This document shows positions 19,251-28,028 of a stretch of DNA of 64,000 nt, one piece after another. The first letter of the stretch is position 1; each line of letters opens with the position of its first letter. The stretch comes from Chloroflexota bacterium (GTDB taxonomy: Bacteria > Chloroflexota > Anaerolineae > Aggregatilineales > Phototrophicaceae): assembly GCA_026707745.1 (NCBI GenBank), contig JAPOWG010000011.1, positions 124,001-188,000 on the forward strand, read 5' to 3'. The notes under the pieces are model-generated. The model ran no database searches, was not told the DNA's origin, and saw only the letters and a program-made list of their open reading frames with translations. Both the position numbers and the translations under genes were made by a program.

Positions 19251-21467
19251 TTAACCAGTGTTGCGTCGGCGCGCCTCGACGACGCTGGGTACCATTTCCA
19301 ATTTGCTGAGGATGCGAGTCAACTGCTGATTGCTAGCGATTTCCAACTGCAGATTAAGCGTGGCAATATGCTGTCGCGTGGAGACCTCGACCGAGGTGAT
19401 ATTGACCTTCTGGTCGGCGATGATGGTGCTGATTTCTCGCAATAAGCCTTCACGATCATAGGCCACGACTTCCACAGGAACGACGTAGCGCTGTTCTTCT
19501 TCTTCGGATCCCCAAGAGACATCGATCAAACGCTCGACATCGCGCAGCGCCACGATATTGGGACAACCATCACGATGGACTGTCACGCCGCGCCCACGGG
19601 TGATGTAGCCCACAATTTCGTCGCCCGGCATAGGCGAACAGCAACGCGCCAGATTCACCAGCAATCCCCTAGCGCCCATAATGCTCACGCCCTTGGCGAC
19701 ATTGGCGCCGCTGGATTTGGCGCGCGGTTTGAGCAGATCTTCTTCGCTGATAGTTTCCGCCGACTTACGTCGTTCGTCTTCCAAGACGCGGTTGGTAATT
19801 TGTGAACCGGTGACGTCGCCGGATCCGATGCCGGCCAGAAAGTCATCCAGTTTGTCATAGGAGAGCAGGCGCGCGACGGATTCGAATGTGACCTTGTCCA
19901 GGACGCCGAGTCGTTTCAATTCGCGCTCCAGGACTTCGCGTCCCATGACGATGTGCTTTTCGCGATTCTGCTTGCGCAGCCAATGACGAATCTTGCTGCG
20001 AGCGCGGCTTGTCACCGCATAGTCAAGATCGGGATTGAGCCAATCCATGCTGGGTCCGCCGCGCTTGGCGGTCAGGATTTCAACTTGATCGCCCATTTTG
20101 AGTTTGTAATTGAGCGGCACCAGTCGACCGTTGATCTTGGCGCCGCGGCAGCGATTGCCAATGTCAGTATGGATATGATAGGCGAAGTCGATGGGTGTGG
20201 CGCCGACCGGCAAATCGACGATGTCGCCATTCGGCGTTACGCTGTAGACACGATCCTGGAAAACCTCCGACTTGACCGTATCGACAAACTGCGAGGCGTC
20301 GTTGACCTCGGGACCAAACTCCATCAAACGCCGCAGGAAGGCCAGGCGCTGTTCAAAGGCGTCGTCATGTCCCTGGTCGCCCTCCTTGTATCGCCAGTGC
20401 GCTGCAATGCCATATTCGGCGTCTTCGTGCATTTCCCAGGTGCGTATTTGCACCTCGACAGTTTTGCCTTCATCGTCGTGTACAGCCGTGTGCAGGCTGC
20501 GGTAAAAATTGTCCTTGGGGTTGGCAATATAGTCGTCAAATTCGTTGGGTATCGGGCGCCACAAATTGTGAACGATGCCAAGCGCCAGGTAACATTCCGC
20601 TAGCGTGTCGACCAGTACTCTCATACCGCGAATATCATAGATTTGTTCGAGCGGCAGTCCTTTCTTGGTCATTTTGTTGTAGATGCTGTAGATATGTTTG
20701 GGCCGTGCGGAGATCGTGACCTTGTTGATCTTGCTCGCCTTGAGTTCACGGACGAGTATTTCGCGAATGCGGTCCACATATTGTTCGCGCTCGTCGCGTC
20801 TTTCGTCGAGCGTTTTGGCGATCGAGCGATAGGCCTCGGGATTGAGATAACGGAAAGCCAGGTCTTCCAGTTCCCATTTCATCTGCCAGATACCCAGCCG
20901 ATTGGCCAGGGGGGCAAAAATATCCATGGTCTCTTGCGCGACCGCCATCTGCTTATGCTGCGGCATATATCCGAGCGTGCGCATATTGTGCAAGCGATCC
21001 GCCAGCTTGACCAAGACGACGCGAACGTCATCGCCCATGGTCAGCAGCATTTTGCGAATGTATTCCATCTCGCGGTTGACCATGCTGCTGCGCCGTGAAT
21101 CGCCAAGCGGGGTAACATTTTTGATCGGCAGATTCTTCAGTTTGGTGACGCCGTCGACCAGTATGGCGATCGGCGTGCCGAATTCGGCGCGCAGCGCGTC
21201 GATCGTCAGGTCGCTATCTTCAACGACATCATGGAGGAGGCCGGCCGCGATAGTCTCGGCATCCATTTGCATTTCGGCCAATATGCTTGCGACCGCGACG
21301 CAATGTGTGAAGTAGGGTTCGCCCGATTTGCGCTTTTGCCCGGCGTGGGCTGCTTCCGCGCGGATATAGGCGGAAGCGATGAGGTCTTGTTCGTTAGGTT
21401 TGATGTCCGTCAGCGTCTGCAGCAGCGATTCCAAATCTCTAGAATAGGTGCTTGTCGAAGACAACAT
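19251..21467 (-). CDS. relA: Bifunctional (p)ppGpp synthetase/hydrolase, RelA/SpoT family
   Basis: This 738-residue protein has the full long-RSH layout. The HD hydrolase domain (HCVAVASIL with the HD pair in AGLLHDVVEDSDL) is followed by the synthetase domain (RPKHIYSIYNKMTKKGL, about residue 255), a TGS domain near 400-460 (VTPNGDIVDLPVGATPIDFA), a zinc-finger-like region (NLARCCSPMPGDEIVGY), and a terminal ACT domain. It makes and degrades the stringent-response alarmone in response to amino acid starvation. Intact HD residues argue for a bifunctional Rel rather than a synthetase-only RelA. ATG start at 21467. Confidence 0.97.
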   Translation of the reverse strand: MLSSTSTYSRDLESLLQTLTDIKPNEQDLIASAYIRAEAAHAGQKRKSGEPYFTHCVAVASILAEMQMDAETIAAGLLHDVVEDSDLTIDALRAEFGTPIAILVDGVTKLKNLPIKNVTPLGDSRRSSMVNREMEYIRKMLLTMGDDVRVVLVKLADRLHNMRTLGYMPQHKQMAVAQETMDIFAPLANRLGIWQMKWELEDLAFRYLNPEAYRSIAKTLDERRDEREQYVDRIREILVRELKASKINKVTISARPKHIYSIYNKMTKKGLPLEQIYDIRGMRVLVDTLAECYLALGIVHNLWRPIPNEFDDYIANPKDNFYRSLHTAVHDDEGKTVEVQIRTWEMHEDAEYGIAAHWRYKEGDQGHDDAFEQRLAFLRRLMEFGPEVNDASQFVDTVKSEVFQDRVYSVTPNGDIVDLPVGATPIDFAYHIHTDIGNRCRGAKINGRLVPLNYKLKMGDQVEILTAKRGGPSMDWLNPDLDYAVTSRARSKIRHWLRKQNREKHIVMGREVLERELKRLGVLDKVTFESVARLLSYDKLDDFLAGIGSGDVTGSQITNRVLEDERRKSAETISEEDLLKPRAKSSGANVAKGVSIMGARGLLVNLARCCSPMPGDEIVGYITRGRGVTVHRDGCPNIVALRDVERLIDVSWGSEEEEQRYVVPVEVVAYDREGLLREISTIIADQKVNITSVEVSTRQHIATLNLQLEIASNQQLTRILSKLEMVPSVVEARRRNTG

Positions 21468-21603
21468 ATGGCGTCCACTTTCGCATTCGGACTTGTGCCT
21501 AGCGTAACATATTCCGCTGAAAATGTCGCGCTATTAAGCGGCGATTCGCGAGCAATCGTAGCAGAGAATCTTTGCGGTGGATGGCGAGCGCAAGGTCTTG
21601 TCG

Positions 21604-22689
21604 CTAACCGCTGATTTTGTGCCGCAGATATGCCTCGATGAACTCGCCCAAGCGCCCGTCGAGCACGGCGGTCGTATTGCCGATTTCGACGTTCGTGCGG
21701 TGATCTTTCACCATTTGATAGGGGTGCAAGACATAGGAGCGAATCTGATTGCCCCAACCCGCGTCCACATTTTCGCCCTTTAGCACTGCCATTTCCGCCT
21801 CTTGTTTGGCGCGCTCCATTTCGAAGAGTCGCGCGCGCAGAATCTGCATGGCGCGATCGCGATTCTGCGCCTGGCTGCGCTGGTTTTGACACTGAACGAC
21901 GATGCCGGTCGGCAGGTGGGTGATGCGCACGGCGGTATCATTCTTCTGGACGTGCTGGCCGCCGGCGCCGCTGGCGCGATAGGTATCAATTCGAATATCC
22001 CGATCTTCGATTTCGATTTCGATATCAGAATGGATGTCCGGCCACAGCTCGACCTTGGCGAAGGAGGTGTGACGACGCCTGGCGCTGTCAAAGGGGCTGA
22101 GGCGGACCAGGCGATGGACGCCTTCCTCGCTCTGCAAATAGCCAAAGGCGTTGTCGCCCTTGACGCTGACGGTGACGCTTTTGATGCCGGCTTCTTCACC
22201 GCCGCTGCGCTCGAGGATCTCGGCTTTATAGCCATTTTGCTCCATCCAGCGCAGGTACATCCGTTCCAGCATTTCCGCCCAATCTTGGGCATCCACGCCG
22301 CCAGCGCCGGCATGAATGGCGAATATGGCGTCTTCGCTATCGTAATCGCCGGAAAGCATGGCGCCCAAAGCCATAGTCTCGACCAACTCTGACAGGGCGG
22401 CTGTCTCTTGTTCCATATCCGCGAGCATGTCATCATCCGCGATCTCCGCCAGCTCGATGGCGTCGCTAATGCGCTGCGACACGGACTGCCATTTGTCCAC
22501 CGCGGCCTTCAGTCTCGACAATTGTCGCATGGTCTTTTGCGCGGCGTCGGGATCGTTCCAGAACTCGCTTTCGCTAGCGGTTGACTCCAGTTCGCCGGCC
22601 AGCCGCTGCTTGCCGGCGACATCAATTCGCGTCATCAGTTCGTCTATCTGAGCCTTGAGTTCGCGCAATTTGCTAATCAGGTTTTCCAT
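21604..22689 (-). CDS. prfB: Peptide chain release factor 2
   Basis: RF2 recognises UAA and UGA stop codons and triggers peptide release. The 361-residue chain has the RF2-type SPF anticodon-like tripeptide (LVRLSPFDS, about residue 197) and the GGQ catalytic loop (GAGGQHVQKNDTAV, about 243). RF2 genes in many bacteria need a programmed +1 frameshift near codon 25. Here the N-terminus reads through in one frame with no in-frame stop, so that autoregulation is absent. Since RF2 reads UGA, it would compete with selenocysteine insertion at the selenoprotein gene at 55.5 kb. Confidence 0.96.
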   Translation of the reverse strand: MENLISKLRELKAQIDELMTRIDVAGKQRLAGELESTASESEFWNDPDAAQKTMRQLSRLKAAVDKWQSVSQRISDAIELAEIADDDMLADMEQETAALSELVETMALGAMLSGDYDSEDAIFAIHAGAGGVDAQDWAEMLERMYLRWMEQNGYKAEILERSGGEEAGIKSVTVSVKGDNAFGYLQSEEGVHRLVRLSPFDSARRRHTSFAKVELWPDIHSDIEIEIEDRDIRIDTYRASGAGGQHVQKNDTAVRITHLPTGIVVQCQNQRSQAQNRDRAMQILRARLFEMERAKQEAEMAVLKGENVDAGWGNQIRSYVLHPYQMVKDHRTNVEIGNTTAVLDGRLGEFIEAYLRHKISG

Positions 22690-22731
22690 ATAGCTCTCAA
22701 CCTGTGGCCGGGCCTTGGCTTCGCCGGCGCC

Positions 22732-23520
22732 TCATTCAGTTTGCCGCTGCCGCAAAATCTCGTACATGAAGATAGCGCCGCTGACCGACAGGTTGAGCGA
22801 ATCGGTGAGGACACCTGCCATCGGAATTCGTACCCGTCGATCGCAGATGTCCAGCCAGCGGGCGCCTAGTCCGGCATCTTCTCTTCCCAAGGCGATTGCT
22901 GTCTTTTGACGGAGGTCCAGGTCAAATAAGCTGGTTTCGCCTCGTCCGTCCGCGGCGATCAGTTGAAAACTTCGCTCTCTGAAATAGGTGATCGTTTCCG
23001 CGCTGCTTAGCTGGTAAATCTTGTCGCCGAAACATGCCCCGGCGCTGTTTCGGATGATGTTGGGATTATAAAGGTCCAACGCGCAATCAACCAGTACCAT
23101 CGCGCCGATACCGGCTGCATCGCCCGTGCGCAGCAGCGCACCGATATTGCCAGGTACGCGCGGGTCCACCAATAACATGGCTGAATCAATATTCGTCATT
23201 TCCAAGTCCCGCAAGACTTTGGCTGGCTTCGCCTTCATAACGGCGAGCACACCGCTAGGGTTCTCTCGATAGCTGAGACGCTTCAGTACCTGCGGCGTGA
23301 CCTCGATGGCATCACCCGCCGATCCAAAGTCCAGGGCTTGGGTTTCCAAGAGCGCGGGACAGACCATGAGGAAATCGAGCTCGCAACCTCCCACGAGGGC
23401 GCGCTGAATGTCACGCTGTTGCTCGACTACGAAGCGCGATTCGCTCTGCCGTCCGCGTTTGTTCCGCAGTCGATGAACCAGCTTGACCTTGCTGTTGCGC
23501 AGGCTGGTGATCCGCTCCAA
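22732..23520 (-). CDS. TrmH/SpoU-family RNA 2'-O-ribose methyltransferase
   Basis: The protein has 262 residues. An N-terminal substrate-binding segment (SRFVVEQQRDIQRAL) is followed by the SPOUT catalytic domain with its three motifs: LLVDPRVPGNIGALLRTGDA, AIALGREDAGLG, and IPMAGVLTDSLNLSVSGAI. These form the trefoil knot that holds S-adenosylmethionine. The target (tRNA or 23S rRNA) cannot be decided. It lies 6 nt downstream of ftsY on the same strand and is probably co-transcribed with it. Confidence 0.93.
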   Translation of the reverse strand: MERITSLRNSKVKLVHRLRNKRGRQSESRFVVEQQRDIQRALVGGCELDFLMVCPALLETQALDFGSAGDAIEVTPQVLKRLSYRENPSGVLAVMKAKPAKVLRDLEMTNIDSAMLLVDPRVPGNIGALLRTGDAAGIGAMVLVDCALDLYNPNIIRNSAGACFGDKIYQLSSAETITYFRERSFQLIAADGRGETSLFDLDLRQKTAIALGREDAGLGARWLDICDRRVRIPMAGVLTDSLNLSVSGAIFMYEILRQRQTE

Positions 23521-23526
23521 AACCGG

Positions 23527-24444
23527 TCAGCTCGCTTCGTCATCGTCGTCAAAGAGGCTATCGACGAAAAACTCGGGTGTGAAGAGCACCAGATCGTGGA
23601 TTCCTTCGCCGAGTCCCAGATAGTGGACCGGCAATTGTAGATCGTTGAAGATGGAAAAGACCATGCCGCCCTTGGCCGTGCTGTCCAGTTTGGTGACGAT
23701 GACGCCGGTGACGCCGGAGGCTTCCTGGAATCGTTTCGCCTGTTCGATGGCGTTTTGGCCGGTCGTGCCGTCGAGTACCAAAAGCACTTCGTGGGGGGCG
23801 CCCGCAACTACATTTCCGGATACTTCACTGATCTTGGTCAGCTCGCGCATCAGATTGTAGTTGTTTTGCAGGCGGCCGGCCGTGTCGACCAGCAAGATCT
23901 CGAAACCGCGCGCTTTTGCGGCGGCGGTCGCGTCGTAGACGACCGCGCCGGGATCGGAGCCGGGACGGTTGGCGATTACCGGCACATCAACGCGTTGTCC
24001 CCAGGCCTGCAATTGCTCGATGGCGGCGGCGCGAAAGGTGTCGCCGGCCGCGATTAACACCTTGCGATTGGAGAGGTTCTTGAGACGATGCGCCAGCTTG
24101 GCGATCGACGTGGTCTTGCCCGAGCCATTGACGCCGACCACAAGGATGATCGACAAGTCGCGTCCGGAGATATCCATAACCGGCGGAAATTGCAAGAGAT
24201 CGCCAAGCGTCTCTTTCAGCGCGTCCTGCAATTGATCGGCGCGAGTGATGCCTTCCGCGCGCACACGGTCTTGCAAGTTGTCAATGACTCTCAATGTCGT
24301 GTCGAATCCGCAATCGGCCTGGATCAGCAGCGTTTCGATCTCGTCCCAGGTATCGTCGTCGATTTCGGTGTTGCCAAGAATCTGGGAAATGCGCCCAAAA
24401 AAGGACCGGCGCGTCTTTGAGAGTCCGCGGCGAAAAATGCCCAA
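23527..24444 (-). CDS. ftsY: Signal recognition particle receptor FtsY
   Basis: FtsY docks SRP-ribosome complexes at the membrane. This 305-residue protein has the N domain helices, then the SRP-type GTPase domain: P-loop GVNGSGKTTSIAKLA (about residue 108), the insertion box with AAGDTFRAAAIEQL, DTAGR, and TKLDSTAKGG. It lacks the long acidic A domain found in E. coli, as in many other phyla. The start is TTG (24444) behind a run of G (GGGGGGA), a good ribosome site. It opens a minus-strand run with the TrmH-type gene, prfB, relA and the glycosyltransferase. Confidence 0.96.
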   Translation of the reverse strand: MGIFRRGLSKTRRSFFGRISQILGNTEIDDDTWDEIETLLIQADCGFDTTLRVIDNLQDRVRAEGITRADQLQDALKETLGDLLQFPPVMDISGRDLSIILVVGVNGSGKTTSIAKLAHRLKNLSNRKVLIAAGDTFRAAAIEQLQAWGQRVDVPVIANRPGSDPGAVVYDATAAAKARGFEILLVDTAGRLQNNYNLMRELTKISEVSGNVVAGAPHEVLLVLDGTTGQNAIEQAKRFQEASGVTGVIVTKLDSTAKGGMVFSIFNDLQLPVHYLGLGEGIHDLVLFTPEFFVDSLFDDDDEAS

Positions 24445-24542
24445 AATCGTTCCCCCCCGTGAAGTCGCGATAGCTAGCGCAGGATTATACCTGTGGCTCC
24501 AAAATGGGACAATGGATGGTCGTGGCCTCGGAAATAATACTG

Positions 24543-24548
24543 TATAAT
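24543..24548 (+). promoter_or_regulatory. -10 box before the FHA regulator gene
   Basis: TATAAT lies about 62 nt upstream of the chosen start codon. No good -35 is seen. It overlaps an earlier in-frame ATG at 24547, which argues against that ATG as the start. Confidence 0.4.
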
Positions 24549-24609
24549 GAAGCTACGCAACGGGTTGGGAACCTGCAGCTTTGTAAGTCGCGGAAAGGGA
24601 AGCGCAATC

Positions 24610-25305
24610 ATGTCTCGGGACTCCGATGAATTCCCGGTCATTGTTTGGCTTGACGGTTCGCTCTCCAACCAACATTGGGTGCTGAACCGCGAAGTAATGA
24701 CCTTGGGACGTGAGGATGTCTGTGATATCGTCATTCCTGTGCGCCAGATCTCGCGCCAGCATTTGACGTTTCGCCTGCGGGGCGGATCGTGTTTGATAGA
24801 GGACAACAATAGCAAAAACGGTACGTGGGTGAACGGTTATCGTTTGCTGGGCGCGCGCGAGCTGGAAGATGGCGACGAGATTCGCGTCGCCAAGGATATT
24901 CGGCTGCGCTTCGTCGGTTCGGGCGCGACTGCGCCAACCACAACGCGCTCCTTGCCCGAGGTGATCCCGTCTGCGGCCATGACCGGTACGCGCATGCGGC
25001 TGGATCCCGAATCACGCCAAGTCTACATAGCCGGTCACGCGCTTGATCCGCCTTTGAGCCTGCCGCAGTATCGCTTGCTGGAGATTCTCTTTGCCAGCCA
25101 GGGCGGGGTCTGTACGCGAAACGAAGTGGTTGAAGCGGTTTGGCCGGAAGCCATGGGCGCCGGCGTCAGCGAACAGGCGATTGATGCCTTGGTTCGCAGG
25201 TTGCGAGACCGTTTGGCCGAGATTGATGAAGACCACCAATACGTAGTGACAGTACGAGGACATGGCTTCCGCCTGGACAATCCGCGAATCGAAGTCAGTG
25301 AATGA
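24610..25305 (+). CDS. FHA domain / winged-helix transcriptional regulator
   Basis: The protein has about 231 residues. The N-terminal forkhead-associated domain shows LGREDVCDIVIP, ISRQHL and NSKNGTWVNG, with the phosphothreonine-binding G-R, S-R-H and N-G residues in place. The C-terminal half is an OmpR-type winged helix (LSLPQYRLLEILF ... VSEQAIDALVRRLRDRL ... TVRGHGFRLD). The combination suggests a DNA-binding protein controlled by a phosphothreonine partner, such as a Ser/Thr kinase substrate. The start at 24610 follows GGGA. It overlaps the HNH nuclease gene by 4 bp (ATGA), so the two are translationally coupled. Confidence 0.88.
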   Translation: MSRDSDEFPVIVWLDGSLSNQHWVLNREVMTLGREDVCDIVIPVRQISRQHLTFRLRGGSCLIEDNNSKNGTWVNGYRLLGARELEDGDEIRVAKDIRLRFVGSGATAPTTTRSLPEVIPSAAMTGTRMRLDPESRQVYIAGHALDPPLSLPQYRLLEILFASQGGVCTRNEVVEAVWPEAMGAGVSEQAIDALVRRLRDRLAEIDEDHQYVVTVRGHGFRLDNPRIEVSE

Positions 25306-25775
25306 AATATCAGGATGAACTAGACAGTCAGGCGCTGGCGCAATATGCGGCCTGGCTTAACGCTCGCGCTAAGGGCGCCGGCGCCGAGGGCAGGCTGGAC
25401 GCTGCGCTCTTGCGGGATCGCATACTTGAATCCGGGGGGCGCTGCGAATGGTGCGATGCCGATCTAGTGGGCATTGGCTTCGAGTTGGATCATATCGTCA
25501 GCTTGAAGCGAGGCGGCAGCAACAAGCCCGGCAATTTGAGAGTCGCCTGCGCGCCCTGCAATCGGCGCAAGGCGAAGAAGTCCCCGAGACAGTTCGCGTC
25601 AGAAGTTTACAGCGAGTCGGGGGTGAAGACCAAGCTCGTCGCCTCGCTCTTGGAGAACTGCGATGTCGATGCAGGTCGACAGATTGCGATGTTTGACGAA
25701 ACGACGGCCACTGACAACTCAATCGACGTAGAAGATGATCTATCCCCTGTTTCCCAGTACAACTGGACAGACTAG
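25302..25775 (+). CDS. HNH endonuclease
   Basis: This 157-residue protein has a central HNH module: C-E-W-C zinc pair, FELDHIVSLKRGGSNKPGNL with the catalytic His, Asn in PGNLRVACAPCN, and the second C-x-x-C. The residues flanking it are charged and not conserved by eye. HNH domains nick or cut DNA with one metal ion. The ATG overlaps the stop of the FHA regulator gene, so both are probably made together, which suggests a regulated nuclease. Stand-alone HNH proteins occur in repair, restriction and mobile-element contexts; none of these is evident nearby. Confidence 0.85.
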   Translation: MKYQDELDSQALAQYAAWLNARAKGAGAEGRLDAALLRDRILESGGRCEWCDADLVGIGFELDHIVSLKRGGSNKPGNLRVACAPCNRRKAKKSPRQFASEVYSESGVKTKLVASLLENCDVDAGRQIAMFDETTATDNSIDVEDDLSPVSQYNWTD

Positions 25776-25800
25776 TAGATAGCGCTTCGCTGAAGTTGAT

Positions 25801-25890
25801 CTGTTTATGTAAACCGCGTTGCTCATACGACGAGAAAGCTTACAGTTTTGCCTGAGCGCGGCAGTATGATTCGCCGCCGAACGGCTCTGG
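25801..25890 (+). repeat. Dispersed repeat family 1, copy A
   Basis: About 90 bp running from CTGTTTATGTAAACCGCG to GAACGGCTCTGG. It matches copies at 43812-43904 (opposite strand), 58087-58191 and 29768-29853 over most of its length. Shared blocks are the TTTA-AACCGCG start, the CGACGAGA-GCTTA-TTTTG middle, the GAGCGCGGCAG block and the CCGCCGA-CGGCTCTGG end. It sits directly before the ribosome site of the helicase gene. Confidence 0.8.
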
Positions 25891-25900
25891 GAGAGTCACA

Positions 25901-28027
25901 TTGACAACTGATGCGGAGCAGATCCTGGAAGACCTGCAGGGAACGGCGGCGAGCGATGACGAGGCCTGGCTCAGTGTGCTTGAGTTGTGCGGGGACGCGC
26001 TTCGAGATTCGCGAGAACCGGGGCCTGGCAACGAGGAAACGGTGGAATCGCAAGTTGCCGCGCGCAGCTATGCGCTTAACGAAGCGGCGCAAATGGTCGG
26101 CGTCAAGCCCTCAACTTTGAGACAGGCAGCCAAAGAACTGGCGCTGGATAGCTTTCTGGATCCGCGCGGTATCTTGCGTTTTCCAGTTTGCACTTTGCGC
26201 CCGACCGCGGCGGATCTCGACTTGCGCGAGATGATCGCCGGTTACGAACGCTTGCGTCCGCAAGATTTGACGTCGGTCCTGTCGATCGACCAGGAAACGA
26301 TGAAGGCATGGCTGCAACAAGCGGGCATTCCGGGCAAGGGCATTATCTGGCGCGATGTGCGTGGCTTGTGGACTTTGCCCGAGACTTATGACGAATTCCG
26401 CGAGCTTGTCAGAGACACTGAAGAGGCTTCCGACCGCGGACGACGGAGAAAAAGAAGGGGAAAACGCAGTCGAAGGCGCAAGAGACGAGACGCCCAAAGC
26501 AAGTTGCGCAACCGTCTGATCGACGCCTTTCCCAAGTGGCGATATCCCTATCGCGATCAGCAGCAAATCTATTTGCATATTGGCGCGCCCAATAGCGGAA
26601 AGACCCATGACGCGCTGGGGGCGCTTAAAGATGCGGGATCCGGATGGTACCTCGCGCCTTTGCGCTTGCTGGCTTACGAGATCTTTGACCGTCTCAACGG
26701 CGAAGGCGTGGCTTGCAGCCTGCTGACCGGAGAGGAATACATCCCGGTGGAGGGCGCCAAGCTCACGGCCGCGACCATCGAAATGTTCAATCCCGCCAAC
26801 AGTGGCGATTGTGTCATCGTGGACGAAGCGCAGATGCTCGCGGACGCCGACCGCGGCTGGGCCTGGACCCGCGCGATGATGGAATCGGCCGCGCCGGAAA
26901 TGCACATCATCGGGCCGCCGACGGCGCGAGGCTTGATTGAAGTCTTGGCTGCTGCGGCGGAAATCCCCTGTGAGGTCGTTGAGCATCAGCGGCTGGCGCC
27001 GATCGCAGTTTCCGAAAAGCATCATACCCTCGAGTCCTTACCGCCCTATACGATATTGGTAGCCTTCTCTCGTCAAGCTGTTCTGGAATTGAAAATGAAG
27101 CTGGAGAGGCTGGGGCGGGCGGTGTCGGTGGTTTATGGCAGCCTGCCGCCCGAGGTGAGGCGTCGGCAGGCGGATCGCTTTGCGGAAGGCGAAACCGAGA
27201 TTTGCGTCGCGACTGACGCTGTCGGTATGGGTCTAAATCTGCCGGCGGATGTGGTCTGCTTTTATGATACGGAGAAGTTCGACGGCAAGAATGATCGCGT
27301 CTTGTATCCTAGCGAGGTGCAGCAGATTGGCGGCCGCGCCGGCCGCTACGGATTGTCGAAAACTGGGCTTATCAGCGCGACCAGCAGGCAGCAATTGGGG
27401 ACGATACGCGAACTCTATGAGCAAGAGCCGCCGACGCTGACCTTTGCTCGCGTGGCGCCGACAGTGGACGATCTGCGCATGATCCCGGGAAACCTGGCGG
27501 AGCAGTTGGCGCAATGGGCGGCCTTGGAGTCGATCCCGAATGAGTTGCGCGCGGTCATCACGACGGCTGATTTGGTCGAGCGAATTGAATTGGCGAAAAT
27601 GCTCGCCGATGATGAAATCGAAAGGTTAGGCTTGGCAAATGCTTTGCAGTTGGTCAATGCGCCGGCGCGCAAGACCACGCGCGTCTACTGGCTGGATTGC
27701 GCTCATATGATCCTCGAGGGCTATCAAATTCCCCTGCCGCCGGAGGCGCCATCGCCGATCCTTAACTCAGCGGATCTGGAATCGACGGAACTGTCGATCG
27801 CCTGCGCCGATATCTATTTGTGGTTGTCGCGTCGGAGGGAATTCAGTCAGTACTGCGGGGCGCATGCGCAAGTGCGCGAAGAGCGGCGCGAATGGTCGCT
27901 TTCGATTGATGAGGCATTGCTCAGGAATCTGGATATGGCCAGGCGCTGCAGATCTTGCGGCGGGACCTTGCCATCCCGCCACCGTTATCGCATCTGCGAG
28001 AAGTGCTTTCGGCGGCGGCGGCGCTAA
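25901..28027 (+). CDS. SUV3-like superfamily 2 RNA helicase with zinc-ribbon tail
   Basis: This 708-residue protein has a helicase core closest to mitochondrial SUV3: LHIGAPNSGKTHDAL (Walker A, about 228-236), PLRLLAYEIFDRL, LLTGEEYIP, VDEAQML (motif II, about 305), VYGSLPPEVRRRQADRF, ATDAVGMGLNL, and QQIGGRAGRYG (motif VI, about 473). The N-terminus (about 45-95) resembles an excisionase-like helix-turn-helix. A very basic linker follows (RRRKRRGKRSRRRKRR, about 180-196). The C-terminus ends in a CxxC ... CxxC zinc ribbon. SUV3 unwinds RNA for exonucleolytic decay, and rnc lies next to it convergently. TTG start with GGGAGAG upstream. Confidence 0.85.
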   Translation: MTTDAEQILEDLQGTAASDDEAWLSVLELCGDALRDSREPGPGNEETVESQVAARSYALNEAAQMVGVKPSTLRQAAKELALDSFLDPRGILRFPVCTLRPTAADLDLREMIAGYERLRPQDLTSVLSIDQETMKAWLQQAGIPGKGIIWRDVRGLWTLPETYDEFRELVRDTEEASDRGRRRKRRGKRSRRRKRRDAQSKLRNRLIDAFPKWRYPYRDQQQIYLHIGAPNSGKTHDALGALKDAGSGWYLAPLRLLAYEIFDRLNGEGVACSLLTGEEYIPVEGAKLTAATIEMFNPANSGDCVIVDEAQMLADADRGWAWTRAMMESAAPEMHIIGPPTARGLIEVLAAAAEIPCEVVEHQRLAPIAVSEKHHTLESLPPYTILVAFSRQAVLELKMKLERLGRAVSVVYGSLPPEVRRRQADRFAEGETEICVATDAVGMGLNLPADVVCFYDTEKFDGKNDRVLYPSEVQQIGGRAGRYGLSKTGLISATSRQQLGTIRELYEQEPPTLTFARVAPTVDDLRMIPGNLAEQLAQWAALESIPNELRAVITTADLVERIELAKMLADDEIERLGLANALQLVNAPARKTTRVYWLDCAHMILEGYQIPLPPEAPSPILNSADLESTELSIACADIYLWLSRRREFSQYCGAHAQVREERREWSLSIDEALLRNLDMARRCRSCGGTLPSRHRYRICEKCFRRRRR

Positions 28028-28028
28028 G

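Noticed and set aside
22600..22689. Programmed frameshift in prfB
   Set aside because: The N-terminus reads in one frame with no in-frame stop or shift motif.
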